The position numbers were made by a program, and so were the translations under genes. The notes under the pieces were generated by a model that was not told where the DNA came from, ran no database searches, and was given only the letters and a program-made list of their open reading frames with translations. 64,000 bases of DNA, from the NCBI RefSeq assembly GCF_003369915.1, contig NC_046673.1, positions 18,219,718 to 18,283,717 of the forward strand, given 5' to 3'. Shown here one piece after another: positions 34,826-45,050 of this stretch. The DNA is from Drosophila miranda (taxonomy: Eukaryota > Arthropoda > Insecta > Diptera > Drosophilidae). The first letter of the stretch is position 1; each line of letters starts with the position of its first letter.

Positions 34826-37702
34826 ATGCATATGCATCCCTTGTGGTTCGGTGCCTTAGTGGCGGTGATAACGCTTCTTGGCCCCACAGTGGCCTCCACT
34901 GAAAGTGAGTCACGGAGTTTTTATACCCGATACTCAAAATGAGTATTGGGGTATATTAGATTTGTGGTAAAAGTGGATGTGTGTAACGTCCAGAAGGAAT
35001 CGTTTCCGACCCCATAAAGTATATATATTCTTGATCAGCATCAATAGCCGAGTCGATTGAGCCCTGTCTGTCTGTCTGTCCGTCTGTCCGTCCGTCCGTC
35101 CGTCCGTCCGTCCGTCCGTCCCCTTCAGCGCCTAGTGCTCAAAGACTATAAGAGCTAGAGCAACGATGTCTTGGATCCAGACTTCTGTGATATGTCACTG
35201 CTACAAAAATATTTCAAAACTTCGCCCCGCCCACTTCCGCCCCCACAAAGGACGAATATCTGTGGCATCCACAATTTTAAAGATATGAGAAAACCAAAAA
35301 CGTAGAATTGTAGAGAATGACCATATCTTTAAGACTGCGGAATCTGAATTGGATCGTTTTATTATTATAGCCAGCTTCAAGAAAACAATTTCATTTTTTC
35401 TCGCCCTGTCTCTCTCTAACACACACGTAGCATAGGCAGCTTTGCTTAGAGTAAAACATTAGCGCCTAGATCTCAGAGACTACAAAAGCTAGAGCAACCA
35501 AATTTAGTATCCACACTCCTAATATATCGGACCGAGACGAGTTTGTTTCAAAATTTCGCCACACCCCCTTCCGCCCCCGCAAAGGACGAAAATCTGGGGA
35601 TATTCAAAAATCTCAGAGACTATTAAGGCTAGAGTAACCAAATTTGATATCCGCACTCCTGTTAGATCTTACTATAAAACGTGTATCTCAAAATTTCGCC
35701 CCACCCCCTTCCGCCCACACAAAGGACGAAAATCTGTTGCATCCACAATATTGCACATTCGAGAAAACTAAAAACGCAGAATCATAGATAATGACCATAT
35801 CTATCAGATTGCTGAATCTGGATCAGATCAGATCATTTTTATAGCCAAAAGGAACAAATCAATTTTCAGTGGCTACGCAGCGCCCGACGTCACGCTCAGA
35901 CTGATTTTCTGTCTCTCTCGCACGCACTCTTTGTCGTGTCGTTTAATATTAGCGGCGTCTGCCGGAGGAGAGCCATACTGACTTAGTATCGGGTATAACC
36001 GCAGAGTTGCGGTGTCCGCAGCAACTCACAACGTTCCCCCTCGTTTTCCTTATCAGTCTGATAGTTGGCTCGGTATTTGGTCTCCATTGATGAGTGTTGT
36101 GTTTGATGAATGTGCGTTAGGAATATTCAAAAATAATATCAAAATGTGTGTGAGAAAAGAAATATGCATTTGGTATATAATTTTATAAAATACATGATAT
36201 CAAATCGCGTTGGATTGCGCTCTCCACGGTCGCATAGGAATAGATAATAGAATACCATTCTATCTTTGAGTGCATGAGTATTATCATAAATTCAGTACTT
36301 AGTTACGGGTACTATAGTATATACCACATCGATAAACCATCTGTCCAACCTATCAAATATTATAGCTTGTAGATTACTGAAGGGAGTCCCCGCAAAAACT
36401 GGAAATTATTTGTTTTTAAATTCATATATTTAGAAGAAAATTAACCTTCTTAAAAACAATGCTTAATAACAGACAAAAAAATAGAAAATGAAGAAAAATA
36501 TCCTGAAGTCCCACGATTTCCAAGGCTCTTAAGTACTACATATATTCCATATCAATTTATACAATGATAATAGCTTTGAGGGATGGAAAATTATGGCAGG
36601 TTACAGCACCAATGGATACCCAGATGGACTTGGTTCTCATCCATAGATAACCAATTATATGCCTTAAAGATTGTATTCTTCGATTGTGATCACTTGCAGG
36701 CAACTCCACCACCCAGATGCTGCAGCCAAAGATTGTGGGTGGAACGGCCACCGACATTGAAGCAGCCCCGTACCAGGTCTCAGTGCGTCTGACGTCCAGG
36801 GATAAGCGCAAGTTCGGTTCGGGTCACATGTGTGGCGGCGTGCTCATCTCCCAGCGCTTGGTGGCCACGGCCGCCCACTGTTGCTACAAGTAGGCTTGGG
36901 CCTTCCCTTCCAGTTGGCGTACAGCTTTTAATGGTTTGTTTTTCCTCCTGATTGCAGCTCAGACACGACACAATATCGAGCGGCCGGCGAGTACGTGCTA
37001 GTCTTGGGCACCACATATCTGGCAACCAAAACGAATGAGACACTGGTGTATTACTTGCAGCAGCTGATCGTCCACAGCAGCTACGACCACGGCACGCTGA
37101 CCAACGACATTGCGCTGATGTTCATCAATGGCTACGTTCCCTGGACGTGGCCGACAGCGAGGGCTCTGACCCTTAACGATCAGTCCCTGGCTGTCGCCAC
37201 CGCGTGTGTGATCACCGGCTGGGGAGTTCTCATCTCTGTGGGTTGACGTTGTCATCACCGAGTTTCGTACATCTTTCATTATCCGAATCTTTAATTGCAG
37301 GGCGGCTCCAGCAGTAATACGCTGCAGACGGCCACGGTGCCGACGGTCAGTTATCCAAACTGCTACTTGGCCTATCCCCCGTACGTGCCGAGATCTCAGA
37401 TCTGCGCCGGCTACACGACCGGCGGCATTGATGCCTGCCAGGGCGACTCTGGTGGACCGCTCATGTGCAACAATCGGCTGTCCGGTCTCGTCTCCTATGG
37501 GGATGGCTGTGGCAAGCCCAATGTACCCGGCGTCTACACCAATGTGTCCTATTTCCACGATTGGATTGTCCAGCAGAATAGCTCGCTCAATTACTCGATC
37601 TACCGCAATGGCGCGGACGGACGCAGCGGAGGGCGGCTCGGCTTTGTGCTGCTGTCCGGCATCTTTGCAGCCGCCGCTGGATCACTGCGGATGAGGGGGT
37701 AA
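34826..37702 (+). CDS. Trypsin-like serine protease 1, signal peptide and hydrophobic tail
   Basis: Exons 34826-34904, 36700-36889, 36958-37237 and 37301-37702 give 316 residues. A signal peptide ([14 protein letters not shown]) fills exon 1. Activation would cleave after Lys37 before IVGG. The catalytic triad is His86 (ATAAHC), Asp140 (TNDIAL) and Ser233 (GDSGGP). Asp227, six residues before the serine, predicts trypsin-like cleavage after Arg or Lys. After the protease domain comes a short hydrophilic link and a hydrophobic C-terminus ([15 protein letters not shown]), suggesting a membrane or GPI anchor. Intron 1 is 1.8 kb and holds an INE-1-like element; the others are 63-68 bp. The donors of introns 2 and 3 are GTAGGC and GTGGGT. 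The gene is first of five head-to-tail trypsin-fold genes, and AATAAA follows at about 37770. Resembles the CG14780/CG32808/CG3795 group; assignment not made. Confidence 0.88.
34918..36045 (+). mobile_element. INE-1/DINE-1-like Helitron-derived element in protease intron 1
   Basis: It begins within 15 bp of the intron donor with ttatacccgatactcaaaat and has the family core: cgtttccgaccccataaagt, attcttgatcagcatcaatagccgag, then a tetranucleotide CTGT/CCGT array at about 35068-35120. Three internal blocks with the motif ttccgccc...acaaaggacgaa repeat at about 35230, 35565 and 35710. The right end has the stem GAGTTGC (36004-36010) and GCAACTC (36021-36027), a Helitron-type terminal hairpin. 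It has no coding capacity, being non-autonomous. Confidence 0.85.
36046..36699. other. Remainder of protease 1 intron 1
   Basis: AT-rich intronic DNA between the INE-1-like element and the acceptor cacttgcag|gc. I see no other feature. Confidence 0.6.
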
Positions 37703-37856
37703 CGTGACTGGGAGGAAGAGGATCTGCTTGTAGGACTATCACGATTTTAAATAGTGTTATTTATGTAGCAAATAAAATAAATGAATTTACTTAACAGGCA
37801 GGGGGGCTTGGCGCCGGAATTTTAAGTGCGAGCGCAGCTCACTTCACGCCGCTGAA

Positions 37857-37886
37857 TATCGATATGTCGTTGGGTGCCTATCGATA
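37857..37886. promoter_or_regulatory. Two perfect DRE octamers upstream of protease 2
   Basis: TATCGATA occurs at 37857-37864 and again at 37879-37886, with a partial atcgat at about 37891. They lie 112-141 bp upstream of the ATG at 37998 and just past the polyadenylation signal of protease 1, so they probably belong to the promoter of protease 2. Confidence 0.65.
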
Positions 37887-37997
37887 TAACATCGATTCAT
37901 CTGTCAGCTGCCGGGCAGCTTGAAACAAATTTTAAAAAGCTGAGCTAAGAAAAAGTGCGGTGAGGATTTGTATGGAATTGTTACGATCTCGTTAGAG

Positions 37998-39133
37998 ATG
38001 GACACACCTTGGCAGCTGCAGGTGCTCTTGCAGATGCTTCTATCGTGGACATTGGTGGCCAACGGGCATCGTGAGTTCCCATTCCTCTCCCTGAGCACTG
38101 GCCATACCTCCACACCTCACAGCGTGCCATCCGACGCAGGCAAGTTCGTGATCCTACCGAAGGTGGTAGGCGGCTACTCGATAACGATCGAACAGGTCCC
38201 GTTCCAGGTGTCGGTGCGTCGGCGGTCCATGCACGAAAGGACCTACGGACTGGGCCTCATCTGTGGTGGGGCCTTGATCTCGCAGCGGGTGGCCTGCTCG
38301 GCGGCCCACTGCTTTGCCGTGTGGGTACAACCTCCAGACCGAGTGCCAGAGTATCAGTCTCACCATACCTTCCATCCATCATAGAAACAACACGTACAAC
38401 CCGGTGAGGTTTTACGGGCCGAAGCTGTTCGTGTTAGTGGCGGGCAGCACACAAATCGACCAAGCCGACAGGAACACCAAGGAGTACCTGGTGCAACAGA
38501 TCATCGGTCACAGCGGCTACAATGCCAGCACGCTGGAGTACGACATCGCCCTGATCTTCCTGAACGGCTACGTATCGTGGTCGTCGAAGACCATTCGAGC
38601 CATTCCGCTGGCCACCAATGCGCAGCGCGAGGGCACCACCTGCCTGATCAACGGCTGGGGTAAGGTCACAATGGTGCGTTCGCATGCATATTCGCCCTTT
38701 TCCGCTTCCTCATTCAGCTGCGAATCTCTCTCCGAAGGTGGGCAAATCGGGGTCGCTGCAGCAGGCGCCGGTACCCATCCTGAACAAGAGCCTGTGCAGG
38801 GCCATCTACTTGCTGCCGGCGTCCCAGCTGTGCGCCGGCTTCATGCAGGGCGGCATCGACGCCTGTCAAGGTGACTCCGGCGGCCCCCTAATATGCGATG
38901 GCCAGCTGGCTGGCATTATCTCCTGGGGCGTGGGCTGTGCGGATCCCGGCTTCCCCGGAGTCTATACGAATGTATCGTATTTCGTGGATTGGATCCGATC
39001 GATGAACGCCACGCTCGACTACTCAAAATACTTGGTGATGGATTCCGCCGATGGCCGCCGGCTGGGCGCTAGTCCCCAACGGACCTGGTGGCTGGCCTTG
39101 GCATTTCTGCTTATCGCTCTCAGCGGGGGCTGA
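37998..39133 (+). CDS. Trypsin-like serine protease 2, hydrophobic tail
   Basis: Exons 37998-38070, 38140-38320, 38385-38673 and 38738-39133 give 312 residues. The signal peptide is [17 protein letters not shown]. Activation would be after Lys32 before VVGG. The triad is complete: His81 (CSAAHC), Asp138 (EYDIAL) and Ser228 (GDSGGP), with Asp222 at the S1 site. The C-terminal tail [15 protein letters not shown] is hydrophobic and ends the protein, as in GPI-anchored proteins. Introns are 64-69 bp, and three of their positions match protease 1 (after the leader, after the His motif, after GWG), so the two arose by tandem duplication. The frame upstream of the chosen ATG is also open from 37968, but 37998 gives the better signal peptide. 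The first intron could be retained, as the frame stays open through it. Confidence 0.87.
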
Positions 39134-40447
39134 TGTGGGTGATGGCCGAAATATGGGGATGTTGGACACCAATAATAAAATCATCCAGCTTGTCTATTCT
39201 GTCATTTGTTAATCTAATCATGCCCCAGGGCAAGGCACCTGTGCAGAACACTCAATCACCTCCAGCACTTATGTATATGTGTAGATTGCCCAACCACTGA
39301 CGTACACGAACAGATACAGATACAGTAATCGAATTTCCGAATGACTAAAGGGTGACACAATAACCATTTATAATCAACCACAAGGACTGGGAGTGGTGCA
39401 CCGTGCTTTATACAAACACACTTGACCTCATAAACCGAAGATCAACGACCGTGCAATTGTCCATTAGACGATAGACCTCAAAGACCTATCAGAAGCTATC
39501 AAGGTAGACATCGTTTTGAGATATTGACAATCGCGGTTTTGGATATACATATCTATAATATTCTTTCCGGATAAGGGCATTCAGTTTTTATGTTGTCTAA
39601 TGATATGCCAAATCAAACAATAATTATCTCATAAATACAGCCAGTACCAAACTCTTTCTGGTTTGCCGAATACCGCCGTTTCCTTTACTGTCACGTCACC
39701 CCGAACCGAACCTCTCCTCAATATCTTTAGTATATATTTGTTGTTATTGATTTTCTGAATATAGTAAATTGTTTATTTGCCCAGTTACGTAAAGGTTAAT
39801 AATTTATTTTGCCTACACGAGTACATGGCACACAATTAAATGTGGAGGTTTTAATTGAAAAAATGGCCAACACTTTTGATAAATTTAGAGAGGTAGATGC
39901 GATGGTAACCACTTCCTGAAAACTTTACCTGCAGAAAGTGAGTTTTTTGGTTGGAATTTATAAATCGGAACGGATTTGAGACGCTTTATTAAAAATCGCA
40001 TTGTAATTTTCCCACTTTGAAGAGTGTCATAAATCTGGGGTAAGCCCAAAGATTGCGCTACGGAAAATCCAAAGTACCGGTAGCACTGGAGGACGGAGGA
40101 GGGAGTTTTGCCAGTCAGTTGTGGCACGGATGTGAATGGAATGTCTTTGGACTTGAACGATGACTACTGAATCAGCGGAGCAGACTGGCCCCGCTCTGGA
40201 CTGGCCCCGCCGAAGGGTTGATTAGATTATGATGCTCATGCAGTAGTAGTAGTAGTAGTACCAGATTTTTTTGGTGCAGATATCATTTGGGCTATCGATG
40301 GTCTATCATCGTGTCGATCGGCTCCAATCCGATCCGCTGTTTCTGTTCGGGTTCGGCTGCGTTTCCGCCCTGGCCCGTGTCTCATGCCCCATGCCCAGGC
40401 CCATTCATTAGTTTGGATTGCCACGTCGGGCGGCTAACATCGCAAAA
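39134..40447. other. Intergenic DNA between proteases 2 and 3
   Basis: Contains an AATAAA for protease 2 at about 39174 and a (TAG)n run at about 40242-40260. A minus-strand frame at 39885-40127 (80 residues) has no recognisable domain and is left out. The upstream flank of protease 3 has atcgat motifs near 40294 but no clear TATA box. Confidence 0.55.
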
Positions 40448-41711
40448 ATGGTTCAGAGATCGGGACAGCTCTGGGCGACATTGGCAATTATCTGCCTTCT
40501 GCCCTGGGCCCTGAATGGTTCGCTCAATCGACGCACCTCCCGCACTCCACACTAACATGAAACTAATCCTCCAGGTGCCTCGGTGCCAGCTGCTTTCGAG
40601 GAAAGAGCGATTCGTCCTCGCTTCGATGTGGATCCGGGTAGGATTATCAATGGAACTTTGGCCACAATGGAGGCCACCAGGCATCAGGTGGGCATCAGGA
40701 GGGCCCTCAACGATGGCTACTACTTTGGCACGGGTCACATCTGTGGGGGATCCTTGATCCGCAGCAACTGGGTGCTCACAGCAGCCCATTGCTTTGTGGA
40801 GTGAGTGACTTCTTCCCCCCCACCCCACGCCAATCGGTGACCCTAAACGACGTGTCTTGTTTTTTTTTTTTTTTTTGTGCAGTCAGTATATCTACGACGG
40901 CACATTCTTGGCCAAGGAGGAGCTCATCGTGGTCATGGGCAACGTGGACCGCTTCAACCGCACCAACTCGCTGACCTTCGAGATTGATCTGCTCATCCTG
41001 CAGGTGGACAAGTTCGATCTCAGCACCTATGAAAAGGACATTGCCCTGCTCCGGCTGAACGACTCCGTGCCGAGCAATCATCCCACCATTCGGCCCATCG
41101 ATCTCGCATCCATCGCAGTGCCAGCGGACACCGTCTGCCAGGTGACGGGCTGGGGCACCACGGAGGCGGGCTACAGCTCCGACTACCTCATGACCGTCGA
41201 CGTGCCCATGATCAGTGAGGAGGTGTGCATCAACGACAGCGAACTCGGCGAACTTATCAAGCCCGGCATGGTGTGTGCCGGCTACCTGGCGGAGGGGGAG
41301 CGTGACGCCTGCAGTGGCGATTCCGGGGGTCCCCTGGTCTGCCGCAGCCAGCTGGCCGGCATTGTGTCCTGGGGCATAGGCTGTGCCCAGCCAAATCTGC
41401 CGGGCGTTTACACGGAGGTCTCTTACTACTACGACTGGATCCTGGAGCAGATCGATGGGGATGTGGGAAGTGGCGAGGGAAGTGGTGGTGAAGGAAGCGG
41501 TGAACAACCTGGTGAAGGAAGTGGCGAGGGAAGTGGTGGTGAAGGAAGCGGTGAACAACCTGGTGAAGGAAGTGGCGAGGGAAGCGGTGAAGGAAGTGGT
41601 GATGACAATCAAGATGGAGATGGCGATGGTGCCATGGCGGCCCTTGCAGGAGCCGTTAGCATCCTGCTGCCAGGCCTCCTCTGCCTCAAATTGCTTTTAA
41701 GCCACCTCTAA
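40448..41711 (+). CDS. Trypsin-like serine protease 3 with repeat stalk and hydrophobic tail
   Basis: Exons 40448-40517, 40575-40800 and 40883-41711 give 374 residues. The signal peptide is [16 protein letters not shown]. Activation would be after Arg46 before IING. The triad is His95 (LTAAHC), Asp151 (EKDIAL) and Ser246 (GDSGGP), with Asp240 predicting trypsin specificity. After the protease domain is a stalk of about 45 residues made of Gly, Ser and Glu, containing two 17-residue repeats ([17 protein letters not shown]) encoded by 51 bp repeats, then a hydrophobic end ([16 protein letters not shown]). This looks like a surface-anchored protease held off the membrane by a flexible acidic stalk. 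The first donor is GTTCGC, a weaker site. The intron before exon 3 has a long T tract. The third intron of proteases 1 and 2, after GWG, is absent here. Confidence 0.88.
41462..41600 (+). repeat. Coding 51 bp tandem repeat in protease 3 stalk
   Basis: Two 51 bp units (ggaagtggcgagggaagtgg...cctggtgaa) are almost identical, followed by a partial third and a short GSGE array. All are in frame. Near identity of the two units suggests recent expansion or conversion. Confidence 0.9.
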
Positions 41712-41971
41712 TCTATATTCTCTCTCCTAGTAGCAAATAAAACTGTATTAACTAATTTATATGTATATCGAACAGAGAACAGACAAAGAAGCCCTGTAGC
41801 TCCCCTTTGGAGGAACGATCTGGCTTCTTGAGATAGTCTGAGAGTCCATTTGTTCGGTTTCCTATTAGCTGAAAGCTGTATTGGTGTAGTGGATGGCTGT
41901 CATCTGTCATTCGCTTTGGGATTTCACTCAATTCAATAGCCTTCACTATTGTAGAATATTGATATCCCCCC

Positions 41972-43045
41972 ATGAAACTCTCATTTCTGCTCTGGCTAGC
42001 GCTGGTCCGAATAGTGTGGAACCAAACGAGTACTGGGATTGGGGAGGAAGAACCAATTCAAAAAGGCAGAACAGCGACCACCAACGCGACTGCCAACACG
42101 ACCGCCAACGCCGCCGTCTCGATCGGGCACCTGGCGTCGTTGCGAATGCTAAAGATGGATCGCATCCAATTTGGGGCAGGACATATCTGTGCTGGGTCCC
42201 TGATCCGCGTCAATGCAGTGCTGACCGCTGCCCAGTGCTTTGTGAAGTAAGTGATTGTTGGACCTGGAGGGCTGGAGAGCCTCTTTACATATATCTGTTG
42301 TTCCAGCCAGGAGCTCTATGATGGTAGCTTCCTGCCCATGTCCGACTTTGTAGTGGTGCTGGGAACACCCAACCGTTTCCAGGGGAGCCGCAACACCATG
42401 ATCTTCAGGCTGAAATATCGCGTCTTAATGCAGGACGTGTTCGATCTGAAAATGTTCGAAATGGACGTGGCCCTAATCATCCTCTCATCATCTGTGCCCG
42501 AGCAGCATGCTGTGGTGAAACCCATCCCGATCACCGAGCAAACCTTTAGACGTGCCACCGAGTGCCATATGTCCGGCTGGGGCCGCAATCCATACGGTTA
42601 TAGCTCTGAGTCAATAGTGTCCGTTGCCGTCACAGTCATTGGCCCCCGCATATGCCGCCTCAAGCAGTTGACGCAGGAGTTCTTCGCGCCACCGGGAATG
42701 TTATGTGCCAAACACCTGAACAAGCTAAAACGCAGCTTCTGCACCGGGGACGCTGGCGGTTCGCTGGTGTGCCAGGGGAAGCTGGCCGGCATCATATCAT
42801 GGGGCGTCAAGTGCTCAGATCCCTACCATCCCGGCATCTACACCAATGTGCTATACTATGACCAATGGATAAATGAGAGCCTGGCCAATCCCACCCAACA
42901 GGACGAGTACTTCGCGCAGATCGGTAAACCAAAGGCCAGTGCGGCAACTGGCATAAGACCGAGACCCTGCCTCATTCGTTCCATGCGTTTCTTAGTTCAA
43001 TCAATATACGATCGAAAAATATTGAACATGATATATTTTATATAG
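41972..43045 (+). CDS. Serine protease homologue 4, catalytically dead
   Basis: Exons 41972-42246 and 42307-43045 give 337 residues. The signal peptide is LSFLLWLALVRIVWN. The trypsin fold is kept: HICAGSL, CFVN after the His site, MDVAL with Asp145, [16 protein letters not shown] and PGIYTNV. The catalytic His is Gln88 (LTAAQC), the catalytic Ser is Ala241 (GDAGGS), and the S1 residue is Ser235. The usual Arg/Lys-IVGG activation site is replaced by AAVSIGH. So it cannot be a protease and is probably a binding or regulatory homologue. The N-terminal region is Asn/Thr-rich with several N-glycosylation sites (NAT, NTT). Unlike proteases 1-3 it has no hydrophobic tail; the C-terminus is basic and aromatic. 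The intron after the His motif matches its neighbours. Confidence 0.88.
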
Positions 43046-44633
43046 GACCTGACGGAGACAGCAATATTTCGTCAAAAAACGAATCTTAATGGCAAAAGAA
43101 AAAAAATTGATGACTTACTGATACATTAATATTTTATTTGCATTATTGTCAGAGCAATTTAGTTTGTGCCCTTTTTTTAATTAATTTTTTTGTTTTTGTT
43201 TACCCAACCTCAACTTTTGATTCGTTTATTGGAGTGCCTCCATCTATGGGAGAGTGGCGGAAGCACAGGTTCTATGTCGAACGCGTCCGCTAGGTGTCGC
43301 CGCAGAGAGATCGGCATCGATATTTTATAATCAATAATCAATAACAGCATCGATTTCAATTTTATAATCACCACTAGCGATCAGCTGTCGCGATTTATCG
43401 AGGCACTGCCATCTCAATTGGACTTGTGGCGCAGATTTTCAAACGTATTCATAATAGTGTAAGAAGATTCTTCCATTGTAAATTGTTTGAGAAAAAAACA
43501 TCGATGATTCACATTCAAACAATTTATATTTGGCGCTCAAGTTTGGTGGGACTTTTTTGGGATTTTCTCTGGGATTTGTCCTCGCCACAATGTCCTTTTT
43601 CCCCTCAACAATGTATGGACCAGACTCATGTGCCGTGAAATCGAGCAACATTTTGAATACCCTGGGGAAATGGATGATCTAGAATGGAGGAAATGTTTGT
43701 TATCTAATGCACCAATATAGGCCAAAACTAGTCAGTCTCTGTTTTAAAGGTATTTCAACGACATTTTGAAGGTAGTGTTCTTCTTACAGAAACCAAGAAT
43801 GGGTATCGGGATCGAGATATATTTACAATACCCTAATCATATGCATTAATATGTCTAAAACAACAATTTGAGATAATTTGTTTATTAATTACGTTTTAAA
43901 ACAGCTGGGAAAAACAGTTTCTTCATATATATTAACGAAATAGGGTATACCTGTGCACAAGCTCCGGTTGACGTGACATTTCATACTCACTTACGTTGCC
44001 ACTGTTTTTTTGTTGACCTTTTTTGCCTAAACCTTGTTTTATACACTATAAAATAAAAGAGAGTACTTAAAAGTAGTCAATCAGGTAGACAATTTATTCA
44101 TTAATGGTCTAAAATTATGTGGGCAGAGCTAATGGTTTTAGTTAGGCAGCATTATTCAACGGAATAAAGAAATTGAACAATTGGAACGATTTTTCTCTTA
44201 CGTTTTATTACGTTTCATTTGTTTGACCTTTTTCGCTAAAACCTTTTTTTAAGCAAAATCCAAAAAAAGCAAGTATTAAAAATAAGCCAGTTAAGTAGAA
44301 AATTGATTCATCAATCGTATAAAAATATGTGGGCATGGCTAAATGTTCTATATAGCTGGGAATATTCGACGGAATAAAGAATTGAGCAATTGGAACGATA
44401 CTCGTTTGCTTATTCTACTGTTGTATGAACAAAAGTGCCTTGTGCGTATGCCTATAGTGGCTGCTGTAAGTCCTGATGTCACAGGGCACTCCCCAAAAAC
44501 AGCCGCTGTTCCACGGCTATTCCGTGCTTTCCACCTTCTTCTTCCACCAGCGGCGCCCATTGCGCGGCTGTGACCCACTACTCCGCCCTGTCTCAGCCCC
44601 CAGAAGACGAATTCATTGGAAAACAATTGAAAA
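43046..44633. other. Intergenic DNA, partly dispersed repeat
   Basis: AT-rich DNA with atcgat motifs near 43317-43350. From about 43985 to 44400 it is occupied by the dispersed repeat listed separately. No protein gene is supported. Confidence 0.55.
43985..44405 (+). repeat. Dispersed repeat, two tandem units of about 205 bp
   Basis: Units share ttgaccttttt..gc/cgctaaaacct (44013 and 44222), atgtgggca (about 44118 and 44328), and gacggaataaagaattgagcaattggaacgat (near 44160 and 44369, in variant form). The reverse complement of the same family is at 2758-3060 and 7164-7440. It ends about 230 bp before the LRP-like fragment. Confidence 0.75.
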
Positions 44634-45050
44634 ATGAAGAAGAAAAACTACATCTGGACACCGGCGTCGGTGGCGGAGCGGTGCATCTACTGGGCTGACC
44701 AGAAGACCAAGTGCATCTTCCGTGCCTTTCTCAATGGCTCCTATGTACAGCGGATCGTGGACTCGGGTCTGATTGGGCCGGACGGCATCGCTGTCGACTG
44801 GCTGGGCAGCAACATCTACTGGTCCAATGCGGAGGCTGGTCTCATGGGGGTCGCCCGCCTGGATGGCAGCAGTCGGCGCGTACTCTTTTGGAAGAAGGTG
44901 GAGAAGCCTCGTACCCTGGTCTTCGAGCCGCGTCGCGGCTTCATATACTGGACAGAGTCGCCCTCGGACTCCATACGCCGCGCCACGATGGACGGATCCG
45001 AGTTGCAGCCATGGCGTGGCCTTCGTGTTTGTACGACAACATTTTTTTAA
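44634..45050 (+). pseudogene. Intronless fragment of an arrow/LRP5/6-type YWTD propeller
   Basis: Open frame of 138 residues with three YWTD-class repeats: [50 protein letters not shown] and [11 protein letters not shown]. The order and the SGL-PDG-DWLG-YW-LDGS-VLFW series match the beta-propellers of LRP5/6 and Drosophila arrow, the Wnt co-receptor. There is no signal peptide, no EGF module and no transmembrane segment, and it ends abruptly after DGSELQPW with an unrelated tail and AT-rich DNA. It covers about half of one propeller. It is probably a displaced fragment of arrow, although its frame is open and it begins with an ATG (MKKKNYIW). It may also be transcribed. Confidence 0.7.

Noticed and set aside
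35055-35125. CTGT/CCGT array looked at as a possible CRISPR-like or satellite array
   Set aside because: It is the tetranucleotide tract inside the INE-1-like element; there are no spacers.
36998-37558. 186-residue minus-strand frame opposite protease 1
   Set aside because: Antisense of a confirmed trypsin-fold exon; no independent domain.
39885-40127. 80-residue minus-strand frame between proteases
   Set aside because: No family resemblance, no promoter or polyadenylation signal, and a length expected by chance.
40776-41612. 278-residue minus-strand frame opposite protease 3
   Set aside because: Antisense shadow of the protease domain and its repeat stalk; the plus-strand frame has the catalytic triad.
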